Shown here one piece after another: positions 8,136 through 16,366 of a stretch of 64,000 bases of DNA. Both the position numbers and the translations under genes were made by a program. The notes beneath the pieces were generated by a model. That model did no database searches, had not been told where the DNA came from, and saw nothing but the letters and a program-made list of their open reading frames with translations. The DNA is taken from the NCBI GenBank assembly GCA_027484425.1, contig JAIXSZ010000014.1, forward strand, positions 1-64,000, given 5' to 3'. The first letter of the stretch is position 1; every line of letters begins with the position of its first letter. Source of the stretch: Sphingobacteriales bacterium (GTDB taxonomy: Bacteria > Bacteroidota > Bacteroidia > Chitinophagales > Chitinophagaceae).

Positions 8136-9158
8136 TTAATTGTAGCGTGTCGTAAATTCATCCATATTTAGATGAAACAGGGAAGCCACCCCTTTATCAT
8201 TCAGCTTCTGTTTAGTTTTTAATTCTTTGATCCATTTTTTTACCAATGATTCTCTCTCAATCGGGACATCAAGTTCTTTGGGTTCCCTCCTACGCATCTT
8301 TTGCTCATTAAATTGTTGTAATAAGTACCGTTTCTGATTGGGTGTGAGGTAGCCGAGGTCATCAGCACGATATAATAAAGAAATCATCGACACTTTCCAT
8401 TTGCGCTTTAACTCTCCAAGTAATGGCAGCGTTACACCATTCTCAAAATCACCCCTGATGGCTGCTTCCGGCATCAGGAACTCAGAAGCAAACAAGTTTG
8501 CCTCATGCGCAACGTCCCTTTCCCAATCTACACTAGTTGAAGTGTGCATAACAAGATGCCCTAATTGAAATGCCAATGAAAACCGCTGACGGTCGCCAAG
8601 CAAAGTATTATTGTAAATAATGATCGGCTGCAAGTCATCGGTTAACACACAACGGCTATCAACACGCTCCGTACCAAAATCAAAACTTGTGACAACAATT
8701 CCTTTGCTTTCAAACAATTCAACAATTTTTTCAATAATTGGACTATCAACCTTCCATGCCTTCCGTATTTTCTTTGCAATAGCGGCAGGCGTGTTTTTAT
8801 CGTTAACCTCAAATGACGGTAAATCTGACTTCTTTATGTTTAATTCAGACAATAATCGCTGAATATGCAGTCTTACGATATTTACGTTAGCGTTTAACGG
8901 GGTAAGTAGTTTCTGAGCAACACTATCTCTTTTACGGTAATTCAAATGTTCAGGGTATATATCATTCTCCTGATTAAAAAAGGAAACAGGAAAATTTGTC
9001 GCCTCAGCAATTAGCCCAATAGCTTCATCGCTGGTGTTCAGATCACCCTTCTCCATTTTACTTAATGTGGTATTTGCCACACCTATCTTCTCTGCTAATT
9101 CCAGTTGGGTGATCCCCCTCGCCTCTCTCGCTAAAACAATCATGTTCTTGTTTATCAT
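8136..9158 (-). CDS. Xre-type regulator with degenerate ImmA/IrrE peptidase domain
   Basis: A 340-residue protein with an N-terminal Xre HTH (LAREARGITQLELAEKIGVA, residues about 9-60) and a C-terminal ImmA/IrrE-like domain (RFSLAFQLGHLVMH near residue 200, then HEANLFASEFLMP). In the family the motif is HExxH; here it reads Phe-Gln-Leu-Gly-His, so the first zinc histidine and the catalytic glutamate are replaced while the rest is kept. It may sense a ligand or partner without proteolysis, or be the element's repressor. The gene is first in the leftward regulatory unit and diverges from the structural operon; AAACGTTT palindromes lie in the shared upstream region. Confidence 0.85.
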   Translation of the reverse strand: MINKNMIVLAREARGITQLELAEKIGVANTTLSKMEKGDLNTSDEAIGLIAEATNFPVSFFNQENDIYPEHLNYRKRDSVAQKLLTPLNANVNIVRLHIQRLLSELNIKKSDLPSFEVNDKNTPAAIAKKIRKAWKVDSPIIEKIVELFESKGIVVTSFDFGTERVDSRCVLTDDLQPIIIYNNTLLGDRQRFSLAFQLGHLVMHTSTSVDWERDVAHEANLFASEFLMPEAAIRGDFENGVTLPLLGELKRKWKVSMISLLYRADDLGYLTPNQKRYLLQQFNEQKMRRREPKELDVPIERESLVKKWIKELKTKQKLNDKGVASLFHLNMDEFTTRYN

Positions 9159-9636
9159 ATCATCTTCTTTTCTCTTTTCGGGACAAATCTAAAAAACAAT
9201 TTGTAATTTGCCCAATTTATTTTCCTAATTGTTTTCCGTTTTATTACTCTGGTAATGAGCTCATCACAATGAGTTGTGCGAAAATTGGCATTTTCACGAA
9301 AAACCGAACTGCCGTGAATAATAACGTACATTTTCAAACATTTTCAAACGCCCCGCGAATCCCCCACGAACCCATTGCGAATCCTGAAATCGTGATTTCG
9401 TCTCCCCCTGGTACATCTTACAGCTACTTTTTCGATCAAAAAATTGCACAAACGTTTAAAAAAATGCAACAACATGCACAAACTGTCAACTTCTGTCAAA
9501 AAAGTGCAGAAAATGCTACAAACGTTTAAAAAGTATCAATTTTATTCAATGTTGTTGAGAAACGTTTAGAAAGTGTTAGAAACAGGAAAGTGCCACTTTG
9601 CGGTGATAGCATCTTTGTGTCGCAAAACAAAGAAAT
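9159..9636. promoter_or_regulatory. Divergent control region with three AAACGTTT palindromes
   Basis: This 478-base noncoding stretch separates the leftward regulator from the rightward operon. AAACGTTT occurs at 9450-9457, 9520-9527 and 9560-9567, each followed by A(A/G)A; the spacings are 70 and 40 bases, about whole numbers of helical turns. These are plausible operators for the Xre protein. A near match to the -7 consensus (CATCTTTG, 9610-9617) lies 20 bases before the first rightward gene. The 86-codon frame at 9269-9529 lies across these sites and is not considered a gene. Confidence 0.6.
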
Positions 9637-10185
9637 ATGCGTACAGCAAAGATTATAGACCTCGTACCTCACACACAACCTGGCCGCAAAAGGCAGGTAG
9701 TCGCCATTGATACACTTTCCAATGCCGCATGGAATTTCGCCCGTACCATTTTATGGCCGCAGCAAACATTCAGCAAAGAAGATATGAACAGGACATTGGA
9801 ATCCATCCAGTCCTATTTTGAGTTGTCAACGGATAAGAAAAAAGCGTTTACCAGCTTTTGCGAACGTATAATACTTACAGACCGATACGTTTCCGCCCGT
9901 CCTGAAAGATATGTCCCCAACCCCTCTGTGTGGTTCAACAGAAATTATGAATTCGGTTTTGCAGGAACTAAAAGCTGGTATCAGCGGTTACAACTACAAC
10001 GGGAAGAAATACCCGGCTATTTGCAACAAAACTCCGTTATCGCCAGTTGCTACCTTGACTATTCGCTAAAGCCCTCTGCCAAAGTATTTACCCGGTGCAG
10101 GAAGAAGCTACTTGAATTGAAAGCATACAAGCTACTTCAATACTTCTACAATTCTATCATTCATCTTAACTACTCAATACAATAA
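9637..10185 (+). CDS. First gene of the rightward operon, unknown function
   Basis: A 182-residue soluble protein without membrane segment or recognised domain. It opens MRTAKIIDLVPHTQPGRKRQ, is rich in aromatic residues and arginine (RYVPNPSVWFNRNYEFGFAG, then CRKKLLELKAYKLLQYFYN). As the first gene after the control region and two bases before the HTH gene, it may be an early regulatory or replication factor; this is inference from position only. Confidence 0.7.
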   Translation: MRTAKIIDLVPHTQPGRKRQVVAIDTLSNAAWNFARTILWPQQTFSKEDMNRTLESIQSYFELSTDKKKAFTSFCERIILTDRYVSARPERYVPNPSVWFNRNYEFGFAGTKSWYQRLQLQREEIPGYLQQNSVIASCYLDYSLKPSAKVFTRCRKKLLELKAYKLLQYFYNSIIHLNYSIQ

Positions 10186-10187
10186 TA

Positions 10188-10412
10188 ATGGGCAAGACAA
10201 TCAATACAACTGCTGCAACAAGTATTCCGCTACAACCATACACGCCATTGCAACTTAGTGCAATGTATCTGGTAAGCAAAAAGACATTTAATAAATGGCT
10301 ACAGCCGTTTGCTGAAGAGATCGGAGAGCGGAAAGGACACTTTTTTACCGTCAATCAGGTACAGACAATTATTGAAAAAATTGGTTTTCCCGGCACTTTA
10401 ATCGCTGAATAG
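10188..10412 (+). CDS. Small helix-turn-helix protein, copy B
   Basis: A 74-residue paralogue of the protein at 7840-8055, with SIPLQPYTPLQLSAMYLVSK, FNKWLQPF, GERKGHFFTVNQVQTIIEKI. It is translated two bases after the preceding gene and followed after eight bases by the 20-bp repeat array. The paired HTH genes and arrays point to a two-sided switch acting on the recombinase unit and on the structural operon. Confidence 0.75.
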   Translation: MGKTINTTAATSIPLQPYTPLQLSAMYLVSKKTFNKWLQPFAEEIGERKGHFFTVNQVQTIIEKIGFPGTLIAE

Positions 10413-10420
10413 CACTAGTA

Positions 10421-10500
10421 AATCGGGGAAAATTTGTCCTGATCGGGGAGATTTTGTCCTGATCGGGGAATATCGCTCCTGATGGCGAAAGCAGTCCAGA
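10421..10500 (+). repeat. Three to four 20-bp direct repeats, copy B
   Basis: Consecutive 20-base units: AATCGGGGAAAATTTGTCCT (10421-10440), GATCGGGGAGATTTTGTCCT (10441-10460), GATCGGGGAATATCGCTCCT (10461-10480), then a degenerate GATGGCGAAAGCAGTCC. The first unit differs from copy A at one position. The array lies immediately before the first membrane-protein gene of the operon, so it may be an operator for the structural genes. Confidence 0.88.
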
Positions 10501-10535
10501 ATGGCAATAGACCTTTGTCCTACAAAAGCAAAAAA

Positions 10536-10733
10536 ATGATGAAACCAGACACAGTAAACGCAACCTCAAATTTCAGCAATGTGATGCTTACAGGAACAAT
10601 ACTGCTCGCCAATGTGGATATGAATGGTTTGCTGGACTATAGCCTCAAGGCATTTTTTGGCGGGGCAATATGGCTTGGGTATAAGATAACTGCTGACTAC
10701 CTGGAACAGAAACGTAAATCGAAAAACAAATGA
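10536..10733 (+). CDS. Small membrane protein
   Basis: About 65 residues from the ATG at 10536; an upstream ATG at 10482 lies inside the repeat array and is less likely. It has a hydrophobic stretch (ALKAFFGG-like: SLKAFFGGAIWLGYKI) and a basic tail (EQKRKSKNK), one or two membrane helices. Its stop overlaps the next start (ATGA at 10730-10733). First of many small membrane proteins in the operon; function unknown. Confidence 0.6.
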   Translation: MMKPDTVNATSNFSNVMLTGTILLANVDMNGLLDYSLKAFFGGAIWLGYKITADYLEQKRKSKNK

Positions 10734-11212
10734 GTACAGCAAACAAAATTCTGGCGGGCACTGTAATAGGAGCCGGAGCCATTGCCGCCATTGCTTACCT
10801 GAAAAACATTAAAAGAGCGCAGGCACAATTGGAAATTATACCTGTTATCAACATTCACCAGATAAGCCTTGAAGGACTAACCGTAAGAGTAGATGCGTTA
10901 CTAAAAAATCCAACTGGTGCAAGTTTTAAAATCAAGTATCCATTTGTCAAGTTGAATCACAAGGACGCACTGTTAGGAAGTTCTCAGGCTGTCAACAAGG
11001 ACATAAAAATACCCGCATTTGGGCAGGTGATGATAAAGGATATAATGATTAAAGTACCCGTGCTAAGTTTTTTCTCGGTTGGCTACGACATCATCAAAGC
11101 CCTGATGAACAAGCAGCCTATAACACTGACCATATCAGTAATCACCACTGCGGATTTAGGCGTAACGCAGGTAGCTATTGAACACAAACAGGACATGACC
11201 CTAAAAAAGTAA
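10730..11212 (+). CDS. Membrane-anchored LEA-2/WHy-like domain protein
   Basis: A 160-residue protein with an N-terminal membrane helix (ILAGTVIGAGAIAAIAYL) followed by a beta-rich domain (ISLEGLTVRVDALLKNPTGA, FKIKYPFVKLNHKD, KDIKIPAFGQVMIKDI) that resembles the LEA type 2 or WHy fold: strands with the Asn-Pro turn typical of that family. This fold often binds membranes or proteins at the periplasmic face. It overlaps the upstream gene by four bases and is followed after three by the transglutaminase-like gene. Confidence 0.65.
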   Translation: MSTANKILAGTVIGAGAIAAIAYLKNIKRAQAQLEIIPVINIHQISLEGLTVRVDALLKNPTGASFKIKYPFVKLNHKDALLGSSQAVNKDIKIPAFGQVMIKDIMIKVPVLSFFSVGYDIIKALMNKQPITLTISVITTADLGVTQVAIEHKQDMTLKK

Positions 11213-11215
11213 ATA

Positions 11216-13066
11216 GTGGAAGCAAGAAAGAAACGAAACATTAAAAGCGGTGAGCAGTATAGCCGATTGTTCCCAGATGCAAATGCGGCAACACATACCA
11301 TAATGACAAATGCCGGAGTAAGCGATACAGTAGCATTTATTCCGAAGGTAGTGCGTAAGACACTCCATCATACAAAGGCTATTGCCAAAGTGCTGAAAGG
11401 AAACAACAAGTACGACACATGCCGTAATATCTGGCAGTTCGTGTACGATCACATTGCCTACCGCCGGGACAAAGATGGCTACGAGCAGATCAGAAGTCCT
11501 GCAAGATCATGGCATGACCGTCACGCCGGAGTTGATTGTGATTGCTATACCACGTTCATCAGCAGCATACTTACCAATTTAGGTATTGCGCATCAATTGA
11601 GAATAACCAAGTACAGCAAACCTTACTTCCAGCATATCTATCCTATTGCCAACTGTAACGGCAGGGACGTAATACTGGACTGTGTGACAGACCAATTTGA
11701 TTTTGAAGTACCATACAGCGAAAAAAAAGACTATCCAATGGATCTACAATACTTAGATGGCTTAGATGATATAGGCTACAACGACAACCGCCTGTTTGAC
11801 GGCACAGGCGAAATGGAAGAATTAGGGAAGCTGTTTAAAAAGAAAGCAAGCGCACCAGCTTCCGGTGGCGGCAATAAAAAGGGCGGTGGTGTATTCAAAA
11901 AGATCGGCGCTGCCGCAAAAAAGGTCACAAAAGCAGCCGGAGGTGCTGTAAAGAATACAGGTAAGAAAATAGCTACCACAGCTAAAAAAGCCAACCTGAA
12001 AAAGGTGCTGAATGTCGTCAACAAAGTAAATCCGGCAACAGTAGCCCTTCGTAATGGATTGTTGGCTGGTATGAAGCTGAATGTGAGTAATGTGGCAAAG
12101 CGGCTCCGGTGGAGTTACCTCACCCCCGATCAGGCGAAAGCGAAGGGGATGCAGATGGACAGGTGGAATAAGCTGGTGCAGACCAGGCAAAAGCTAGAAA
12201 ACATCTTTTATGGTGCTGGCGGCAACCCTGCCAATCTGAAAAAGGCAATACTCGGTGGCAAGGGTAATAGCGATAAGGCGGTAAATGGTTTTGACGGCTT
12301 CGATGGCTTGCGAAACAGGAGTGATACGGCACAAATGAGCGTACATACTTCATTGTCGCAATTGCTTGGCCCTGAAATATATTATTCCGAAAATGGGTAT
12401 CAGTCGCTTGGCGAATTAGGAGAACCGGTTACTCTTGCGGTGGTTGCCGCAGCATCGGGCGCAATCGCAACGATTGCCGGGCTTATCAAGAAAATTGGCG
12501 ACATCTTCGGTGGCAAAGGCGAAGGCTCTAAAGACTTCAACGAGGCTGAAAATGCAGCAGCGGAAAAAGAAACTCAGGCGATCACCCAACAAGCAAGCGA
12601 AGCTGGTGTATCACCTGCCGAAACATTTACGCCAACAAGCCCATCTGCAACCAATGAAGGCGGTGGCGGATCGCCCGGAAGTACCACAACTCCATCCGCT
12701 TCATACGACAACCCAATGCCCAGCGATAGCGGAGGCGGAGCTACTAAGGATGTTTCACCAGCAGCACAGACAAGTACCGAAATAGCCGAGGGTGAAGAAA
12801 AGACAGCGGCAAAAGCAGCCACAGATACGGGTGCAGGTACAAATGAAGAAGGCTTTTGGAACAAACATAAAAAGTGGCTACTTCCCGTGGGAATAGGCAT
12901 AGGCGGGTTAACGATAATAGCCATAGCAGCCTCTGCTATGAAATCCAAATCTAATACCCCTTTACCTGCAAAGGCAAAACCTATGCACGGGCTTCCCTCC
13001 AGAAAAAACCACCAGAGAAACAAAGGGAAAAAGCAGGGCAAGAAAAAATCAGTCAAACTGTTGTGA
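11216..13066 (+). CDS. Transglutaminase-fold cysteine-peptidase-like protein with C-terminal membrane segment
   Basis: 616 residues from a GTG start. The N-terminal 170 residues form a transglutaminase-like domain: WQFVYDHIAYRRD, then GVDCDCYTTFISSI with the probable nucleophile Cys108, YFQHIYPI with the histidine (near residue 138) and VILDCVTDQF with the aspartate. Next comes YLDGLDDIG, a Gly/Lys/Ala-rich linker, NGFDGFDGL near residue 358, a hydrophobic segment (TLAVVAAASGAIATIAGLI), a low-complexity Gly/Ser/Thr region, one membrane helix (WLLPVGIGIGGLTIIAIAA) and a basic tail. It could be a virion or membrane protein with processing activity. The NG motif it carries also occurs in other operon products, so a maturation protease role is possible but only inferred. 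Confidence 0.7.
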   Translation: MEARKKRNIKSGEQYSRLFPDANAATHTIMTNAGVSDTVAFIPKVVRKTLHHTKAIAKVLKGNNKYDTCRNIWQFVYDHIAYRRDKDGYEQIRSPARSWHDRHAGVDCDCYTTFISSILTNLGIAHQLRITKYSKPYFQHIYPIANCNGRDVILDCVTDQFDFEVPYSEKKDYPMDLQYLDGLDDIGYNDNRLFDGTGEMEELGKLFKKKASAPASGGGNKKGGGVFKKIGAAAKKVTKAAGGAVKNTGKKIATTAKKANLKKVLNVVNKVNPATVALRNGLLAGMKLNVSNVAKRLRWSYLTPDQAKAKGMQMDRWNKLVQTRQKLENIFYGAGGNPANLKKAILGGKGNSDKAVNGFDGFDGLRNRSDTAQMSVHTSLSQLLGPEIYYSENGYQSLGELGEPVTLAVVAAASGAIATIAGLIKKIGDIFGGKGEGSKDFNEAENAAAEKETQAITQQASEAGVSPAETFTPTSPSATNEGGGGSPGSTTTPSASYDNPMPSDSGGGATKDVSPAAQTSTEIAEGEEKTAAKAATDTGAGTNEEGFWNKHKKWLLPVGIGIGGLTIIAIAASAMKSKSNTPLPAKAKPMHGLPSRKNHQRNKGKKQGKKKSVKLL

Positions 13067-13095
13067 TTCATCTTCAACAATTAAAACAAACCAAA

Positions 13096-13737
13096 ATGGC
13101 AAAACAAAAGAAAGGTGGCAAAAATAAGTTTGCCCAGAAAGCAAAACAGGCGGGATTTATTGACTTTCATCAGCGATTACAGACGAAGGACAACATAAAA
13201 AATTCAGCCCTCGAAACAGGCAAAGATTTGCTGATTGGTGTAATAGGTGGCGGTGTGGCGGGTGCGGCAATAGGCAAACCCTCCCTCCTTGTCGGAATCG
13301 GGTTAACAGGTGCGGGACACTTTACAGACAACCACTTGTTAAAGCTGTTCGGGATCGGGCTGATGGCAGCCAATGGCTTTCAAAGATCAAAATCTGTGAA
13401 CGGGCTGGAAGGACTGGACAAACAAGCAATTCTAAACCGCATACAAGCCTACAAAGACAATTTTTCCGAGAAGCTTTTTATAGACAAACTGACTGGCAAA
13501 CGTTCTGCTAACACTGAATCTGCAAATGGTATCGGGGAACTCCAGTTCTTCAATTACCCCAACGATGTGAATGGCGCATACGATGAACTGGCAGCCCTTG
13601 AGGACTTGGAACAGCAAATTGCACAAAGCGGTATCGACCAGATGCAGGTATCGGGCATGGGAGAGTTTGGGGAGTTTGGAGAATTTGGCGAAATCGGAGA
13701 ACTGGCATCACTGGACGCATCAGATTTAAACCTGTAA
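13096..13737 (+). CDS. Gly-rich membrane protein with NGLEGL motif
   Basis: 213 residues from ATG 13096 (a GTG at 13063 is in frame but overlaps the upstream gene). A basic N-terminus (MAKQKKGGKNKFAQKAKQAG), a Gly-rich hydrophobic hairpin (LLIGVIGGGVAGAAIG, LLVGIGLTGAGHF), then VNGLEGLDKQAI near residue 100 and an acidic C-terminus with four tandem GEF/GEI units (MGEFGEFGEFGEIGELASLD). Such a layout suits a small structural membrane protein. The family is not recognised. Confidence 0.65.
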   Translation: MAKQKKGGKNKFAQKAKQAGFIDFHQRLQTKDNIKNSALETGKDLLIGVIGGGVAGAAIGKPSLLVGIGLTGAGHFTDNHLLKLFGIGLMAANGFQRSKSVNGLEGLDKQAILNRIQAYKDNFSEKLFIDKLTGKRSANTESANGIGELQFFNYPNDVNGAYDELAALEDLEQQIAQSGIDQMQVSGMGEFGEFGEFGEIGELASLDASDLNL

Positions 13738-13790
13738 CAAACAATTAAACAACTATCAATAACCAAAGTAAAAACCAAAAAACAACTATT

Positions 13791-14507
13791 ATGTTAGAAT
13801 TCAACGGAATTGAAGAGTACAGCAACCAGGGCGCATTGCTCGGTGTGGACGGGCTGGATGATGCGGAACTGTTAGGCGCATTAAGGAGCATGAACCCCAT
13901 CAAACGTGCCAAGACTGTCAACAAGCTGGCAAACAGCGGCCCCGCCAGTAAGGGGTCAAGGGCGGAGATGGAAAAACACTTCGGTGAACTGCCGCCCAAT
14001 ATCAAGCAGTCATTGGTAAAAGGGGAATTGCGCCTTGCAGATACCATTGTCTATTCTATCAAAAAGGTAGGAGCCAAGACGATAAAAATGTTTGAAACAC
14101 AGGACACAAAGGAAATAGGCTTGCGCAACATTTCCAATGCCAAACTGCCCAAAAACCAGGTATTGCTGGTAAGCGGCATTATCCTGCTTGCTGGTACATC
14201 TGCGGATGCGACCAATGACAAGGTTATGGCAACGGAATACAAAGGCATTGAGTTTTTCCCTGCAATCGCTTCAGGAGAACTTAACCTGAAGTCGAACAAG
14301 AAGCAGATCGTGCCGGAAACAGGATGTGGTGTATTCAAGACAGGCAACTATCATGGCGTACCTGCTGGCTATTACAAGTTGGCTAACCCCCGGCTGATCC
14401 TTGATGATGTACTGATAGAACTGACCGTTGAGTTAGGCACAATGGACGGCATACCCGCCAATACCTACCTATATGCGGCATTGCATGGCACGATCACCAC
14501 TCCATAA
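13791..14507 (+). CDS. Candidate major structural protein, unknown family
   Basis: 238 residues without membrane segment. The first 31 residues carry NGIEEY and GVDGLDDAELLGAL, matching the recurring operon motif, followed by a basic stretch and a beta-rich body (NQVLLVSGIILLAGT, GIEFFPAIASGELNLKS, GVPAGYYKLANPRLILDDVLIELTV) ending TYLYAALHGTITTP. Size, beta content and position before the lytic transglycosylase suit a capsid protein, but no known capsid fold can be assigned by reading. The motif-bearing N-terminus could be a cleaved propeptide. Confidence 0.6.
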   Translation: MLEFNGIEEYSNQGALLGVDGLDDAELLGALRSMNPIKRAKTVNKLANSGPASKGSRAEMEKHFGELPPNIKQSLVKGELRLADTIVYSIKKVGAKTIKMFETQDTKEIGLRNISNAKLPKNQVLLVSGIILLAGTSADATNDKVMATEYKGIEFFPAIASGELNLKSNKKQIVPETGCGVFKTGNYHGVPAGYYKLANPRLILDDVLIELTVELGTMDGIPANTYLYAALHGTITTP

Positions 14508-14558
14508 CAGGCAGCGGCGGCTATTGCCCCCGCAATAGCTGCCGCCTAAATAAACAAT

Positions 14559-15128
14559 ATGGCAAACCTGATAAGCAAAAGGCTACCCAGCATACCCTAT
14601 CTGCCCTACATAGCCATGAGCATTGCCGTTCCTGCATTGCTGGTGATATTCAGTAAGAAAGCAAAGGCTGCAAACAAAAGGGCATCAACGCCCTACAATA
14701 ACCTGAAAGCTTTTCTTACCATGATCCAATATGCGGAAGGTACTTATGGACAGAACGCCTACCGTATGCACTATGGCGGACAGTTATTCAACAGTTATGC
14801 CCGGCATCCGAATATCGCAATTACCAGAAGTGGCATTACCAGTACAGCCGCAGGCGCATACCAGATATTGTACCGGACATGGACAAGTGTACAACAGGCA
14901 TTACAACTGCCGGACTTTAGCCCGGCAAGCCAGAACAAGGCCGCCATTGAACTGATCCGGCGAAGAGGCGCATTGGAAGCGGTGTTGGCAGGACGGTTTG
15001 GAGAAGCGGTAGAAAAATGTAAAAAAGAATGGGCATCACTTCCCGGTGCTGGATATGGGCAAAGGGAGCGCAGCCTTGCATTACTCAGCGATGTCTACAA
15101 GAGTGCAGGTGGGCAGGTAGTGGTATAA
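14559..15128 (+). CDS. Membrane-anchored lambda R-like lytic transglycosylase (GH104)
   Basis: 189 residues: an N-terminal membrane anchor (YIAMSIAVPALLVIFSKK, about 17-34) and a domain closely following phage lambda endolysin R: FLTMIQYAEGTYG with the catalytic Glu60, YGGQLFNSYARHP, STAAGAYQILYRTW, LPDFSPASQNKAAIELIRRR and WASLPGAGYGQRE. Lambda R cleaves the MurNAc-GlcNAc bond to a 1,6-anhydro product. The added anchor, absent from lambda R, suggests a virion- or membrane-bound enzyme that opens the wall locally at entry rather than a soluble lysin. Confidence 0.88.
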   Translation: MANLISKRLPSIPYLPYIAMSIAVPALLVIFSKKAKAANKRASTPYNNLKAFLTMIQYAEGTYGQNAYRMHYGGQLFNSYARHPNIAITRSGITSTAAGAYQILYRTWTSVQQALQLPDFSPASQNKAAIELIRRRGALEAVLAGRFGEAVEKCKKEWASLPGAGYGQRERSLALLSDVYKSAGGQVVV

Positions 15129-15146
15129 CAATTAAAAAACAAACAG

Positions 15147-15557
15147 ATGAACGAAAACAATACGCCTGCGATCAATATAGCAGGCATCGTCAAAAAGCGG
15201 TTTGACCTGCTGATAACCGCAGGGGATGCAACCTATACCCAAACATTCGAGCTGGATAAGACGATTGCCTTTGTAAAGGGAGTGTTGCTCACATCGGATA
15301 AGGACGACCTGATGTATTACAGGGGGTCGCAAAAGATAGAGATCAACAGGCAGGAAATATTTCCTGAAGGGTATGAAAGCAAACTGGTAATCAGCGGTAT
15401 TAATTGTCCGGTCAACCAGCGGTACTACCTGACCGGTAATATGCCCATCGGTAATGGATTGGTAAAGATCGACTACAAGGATAAGGATGATAGCCGTGCA
15501 CCATTTGAGGCATACCGGATTTCACTCTACCTCGATTGTGAACTGAAAGCCTATTAA
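15147..15557 (+). CDS. Small beta-rich protein, possible structural component
   Basis: 136 residues, no membrane segment, alternating hydrophobic strands (FDLLITAGDATYTQTFELD, IAFVKGVLLTSD, KLVISGINCPVNQRYYLTG, FEAYRISLYLDCELKAY). The spacing is 19 bases to each side. The pattern would fit a single jelly-roll or similar beta sandwich; this is a structural guess only. It pairs in size and style with the next gene product. Confidence 0.6.
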   Translation: MNENNTPAINIAGIVKKRFDLLITAGDATYTQTFELDKTIAFVKGVLLTSDKDDLMYYRGSQKIEINRQEIFPEGYESKLVISGINCPVNQRYYLTGNMPIGNGLVKIDYKDKDDSRAPFEAYRISLYLDCELKAY

Positions 15558-15576
15558 CCCGATAAACTGCAAAACA

Positions 15577-16032
15577 ATGCTGACCAATGTAATTATAGTG
15601 CCGATTCCCATAACAAGGCAAGGGCAAAAGGTGTTTTTCGAGGTTGCTATCCCCAAAGACGTGAACAGCATAATCGGGATAGAGGCAAGTATAACCGGTT
15701 TGTCGGGTATAACGCTGGTGGAAATTATTGGCAGGCAGGTTGCCGGGATGATAAAGCTGCAAGCGGAAGGTACAGCCAACCAATGCTACAGCACTCAGGT
15801 ACATGTAGGCATCAGCAGTTTGGACAAGAACCAGCCCGGCTTCAACCCTACCTATACATCTTGGCAGCAAAATTCCTATGTAGGCAGCTACAACCGGGAA
15901 CCGGAACAAGTAAGGATCGGCAAGACGAACACCATTTATGGAAGTTATACCGACATATATGGCAAAAGAATAAGCAGGGATCTGGTTTATACTGCCGGGC
16001 TGTATTTATGGACGGAAAGAAAAGACAACTAA
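15577..16032 (+). CDS. Small beta-rich protein, possible structural component
   Basis: 151 residues, beta-rich without membrane segment: NVIIVPIPITRQGQKVFFEV, IIGIEASITGLSGITLVEI, AGMIKLQAEGTANQCYSTQV and a C-terminal half rich in Tyr and Gly (TYTSWQQNSYVGSYN, YGSYTDIYGKRISRDLVYTA). It may be a capsid, vertex or accessory virion protein. Stop and next start are nearly joined (16032/16034). Confidence 0.6.
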   Translation: MLTNVIIVPIPITRQGQKVFFEVAIPKDVNSIIGIEASITGLSGITLVEIIGRQVAGMIKLQAEGTANQCYSTQVHVGISSLDKNQPGFNPTYTSWQQNSYVGSYNREPEQVRIGKTNTIYGSYTDIYGKRISRDLVYTAGLYLWTERKDN

Positions 16033-16033
16033 A

Positions 16034-16366
16034 ATGACACAAGAACTGGCAATAGCATATATCCGAAAAAGAACGGCAGAGCTTGGGCAAGGCGATCAGT
16101 ATAACCTCCGTTTCAGGCATTATGTGCTGCCCCCTTTGGGTGAACAGAGAATAACTGGAGGGACAGCATTATTCGTGCTGGTTGACCCATCACCACATAT
16201 CAGAGTAGAAGGTGAAACAGCACTATTTGACCTGACAGAAACAGCAGTCAACGAGTTGCAATACGAGTTTCAGGGCATATTCGATATAACCAACTACAGT
16301 CCATCTCTGCAACACGTTCAAATGATACAGGTAATATTTAAAAACGAAGCGCAATGCCACAGATAG
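16034..16366 (+). CDS. Small protein of the structural operon, unknown function
   Basis: 110 residues, soluble, beta-rich (YNLRFRHYVLPPLGEQRITG, TALFVLVDPSPHIRVEGE, NYSPSLQHVQMIQVIFKN). Its last 13 bases overlap the next gene, showing translational coupling. No family is recognised. Confidence 0.6.
   Translation: MTQELAIAYIRKRTAELGQGDQYNLRFRHYVLPPLGEQRITGGTALFVLVDPSPHIRVEGETALFDLTETAVNELQYEFQGIFDITNYSPSLQHVQMIQVIFKNEAQCHR

Noticed and set aside
9269-9529. 86-codon frame in the element control region
   Set aside because: It overlaps two of the three palindromes and the composition is that of noncoding DNA.
10421-10500. CRISPR array
   Set aside because: The 20-base units follow each other without spacers and there are no cas genes.
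13791-14507. HK97-type major capsid protein
   Set aside because: Neither length nor visible sequence features match and there is no portal, prohead protease or terminase nearby.
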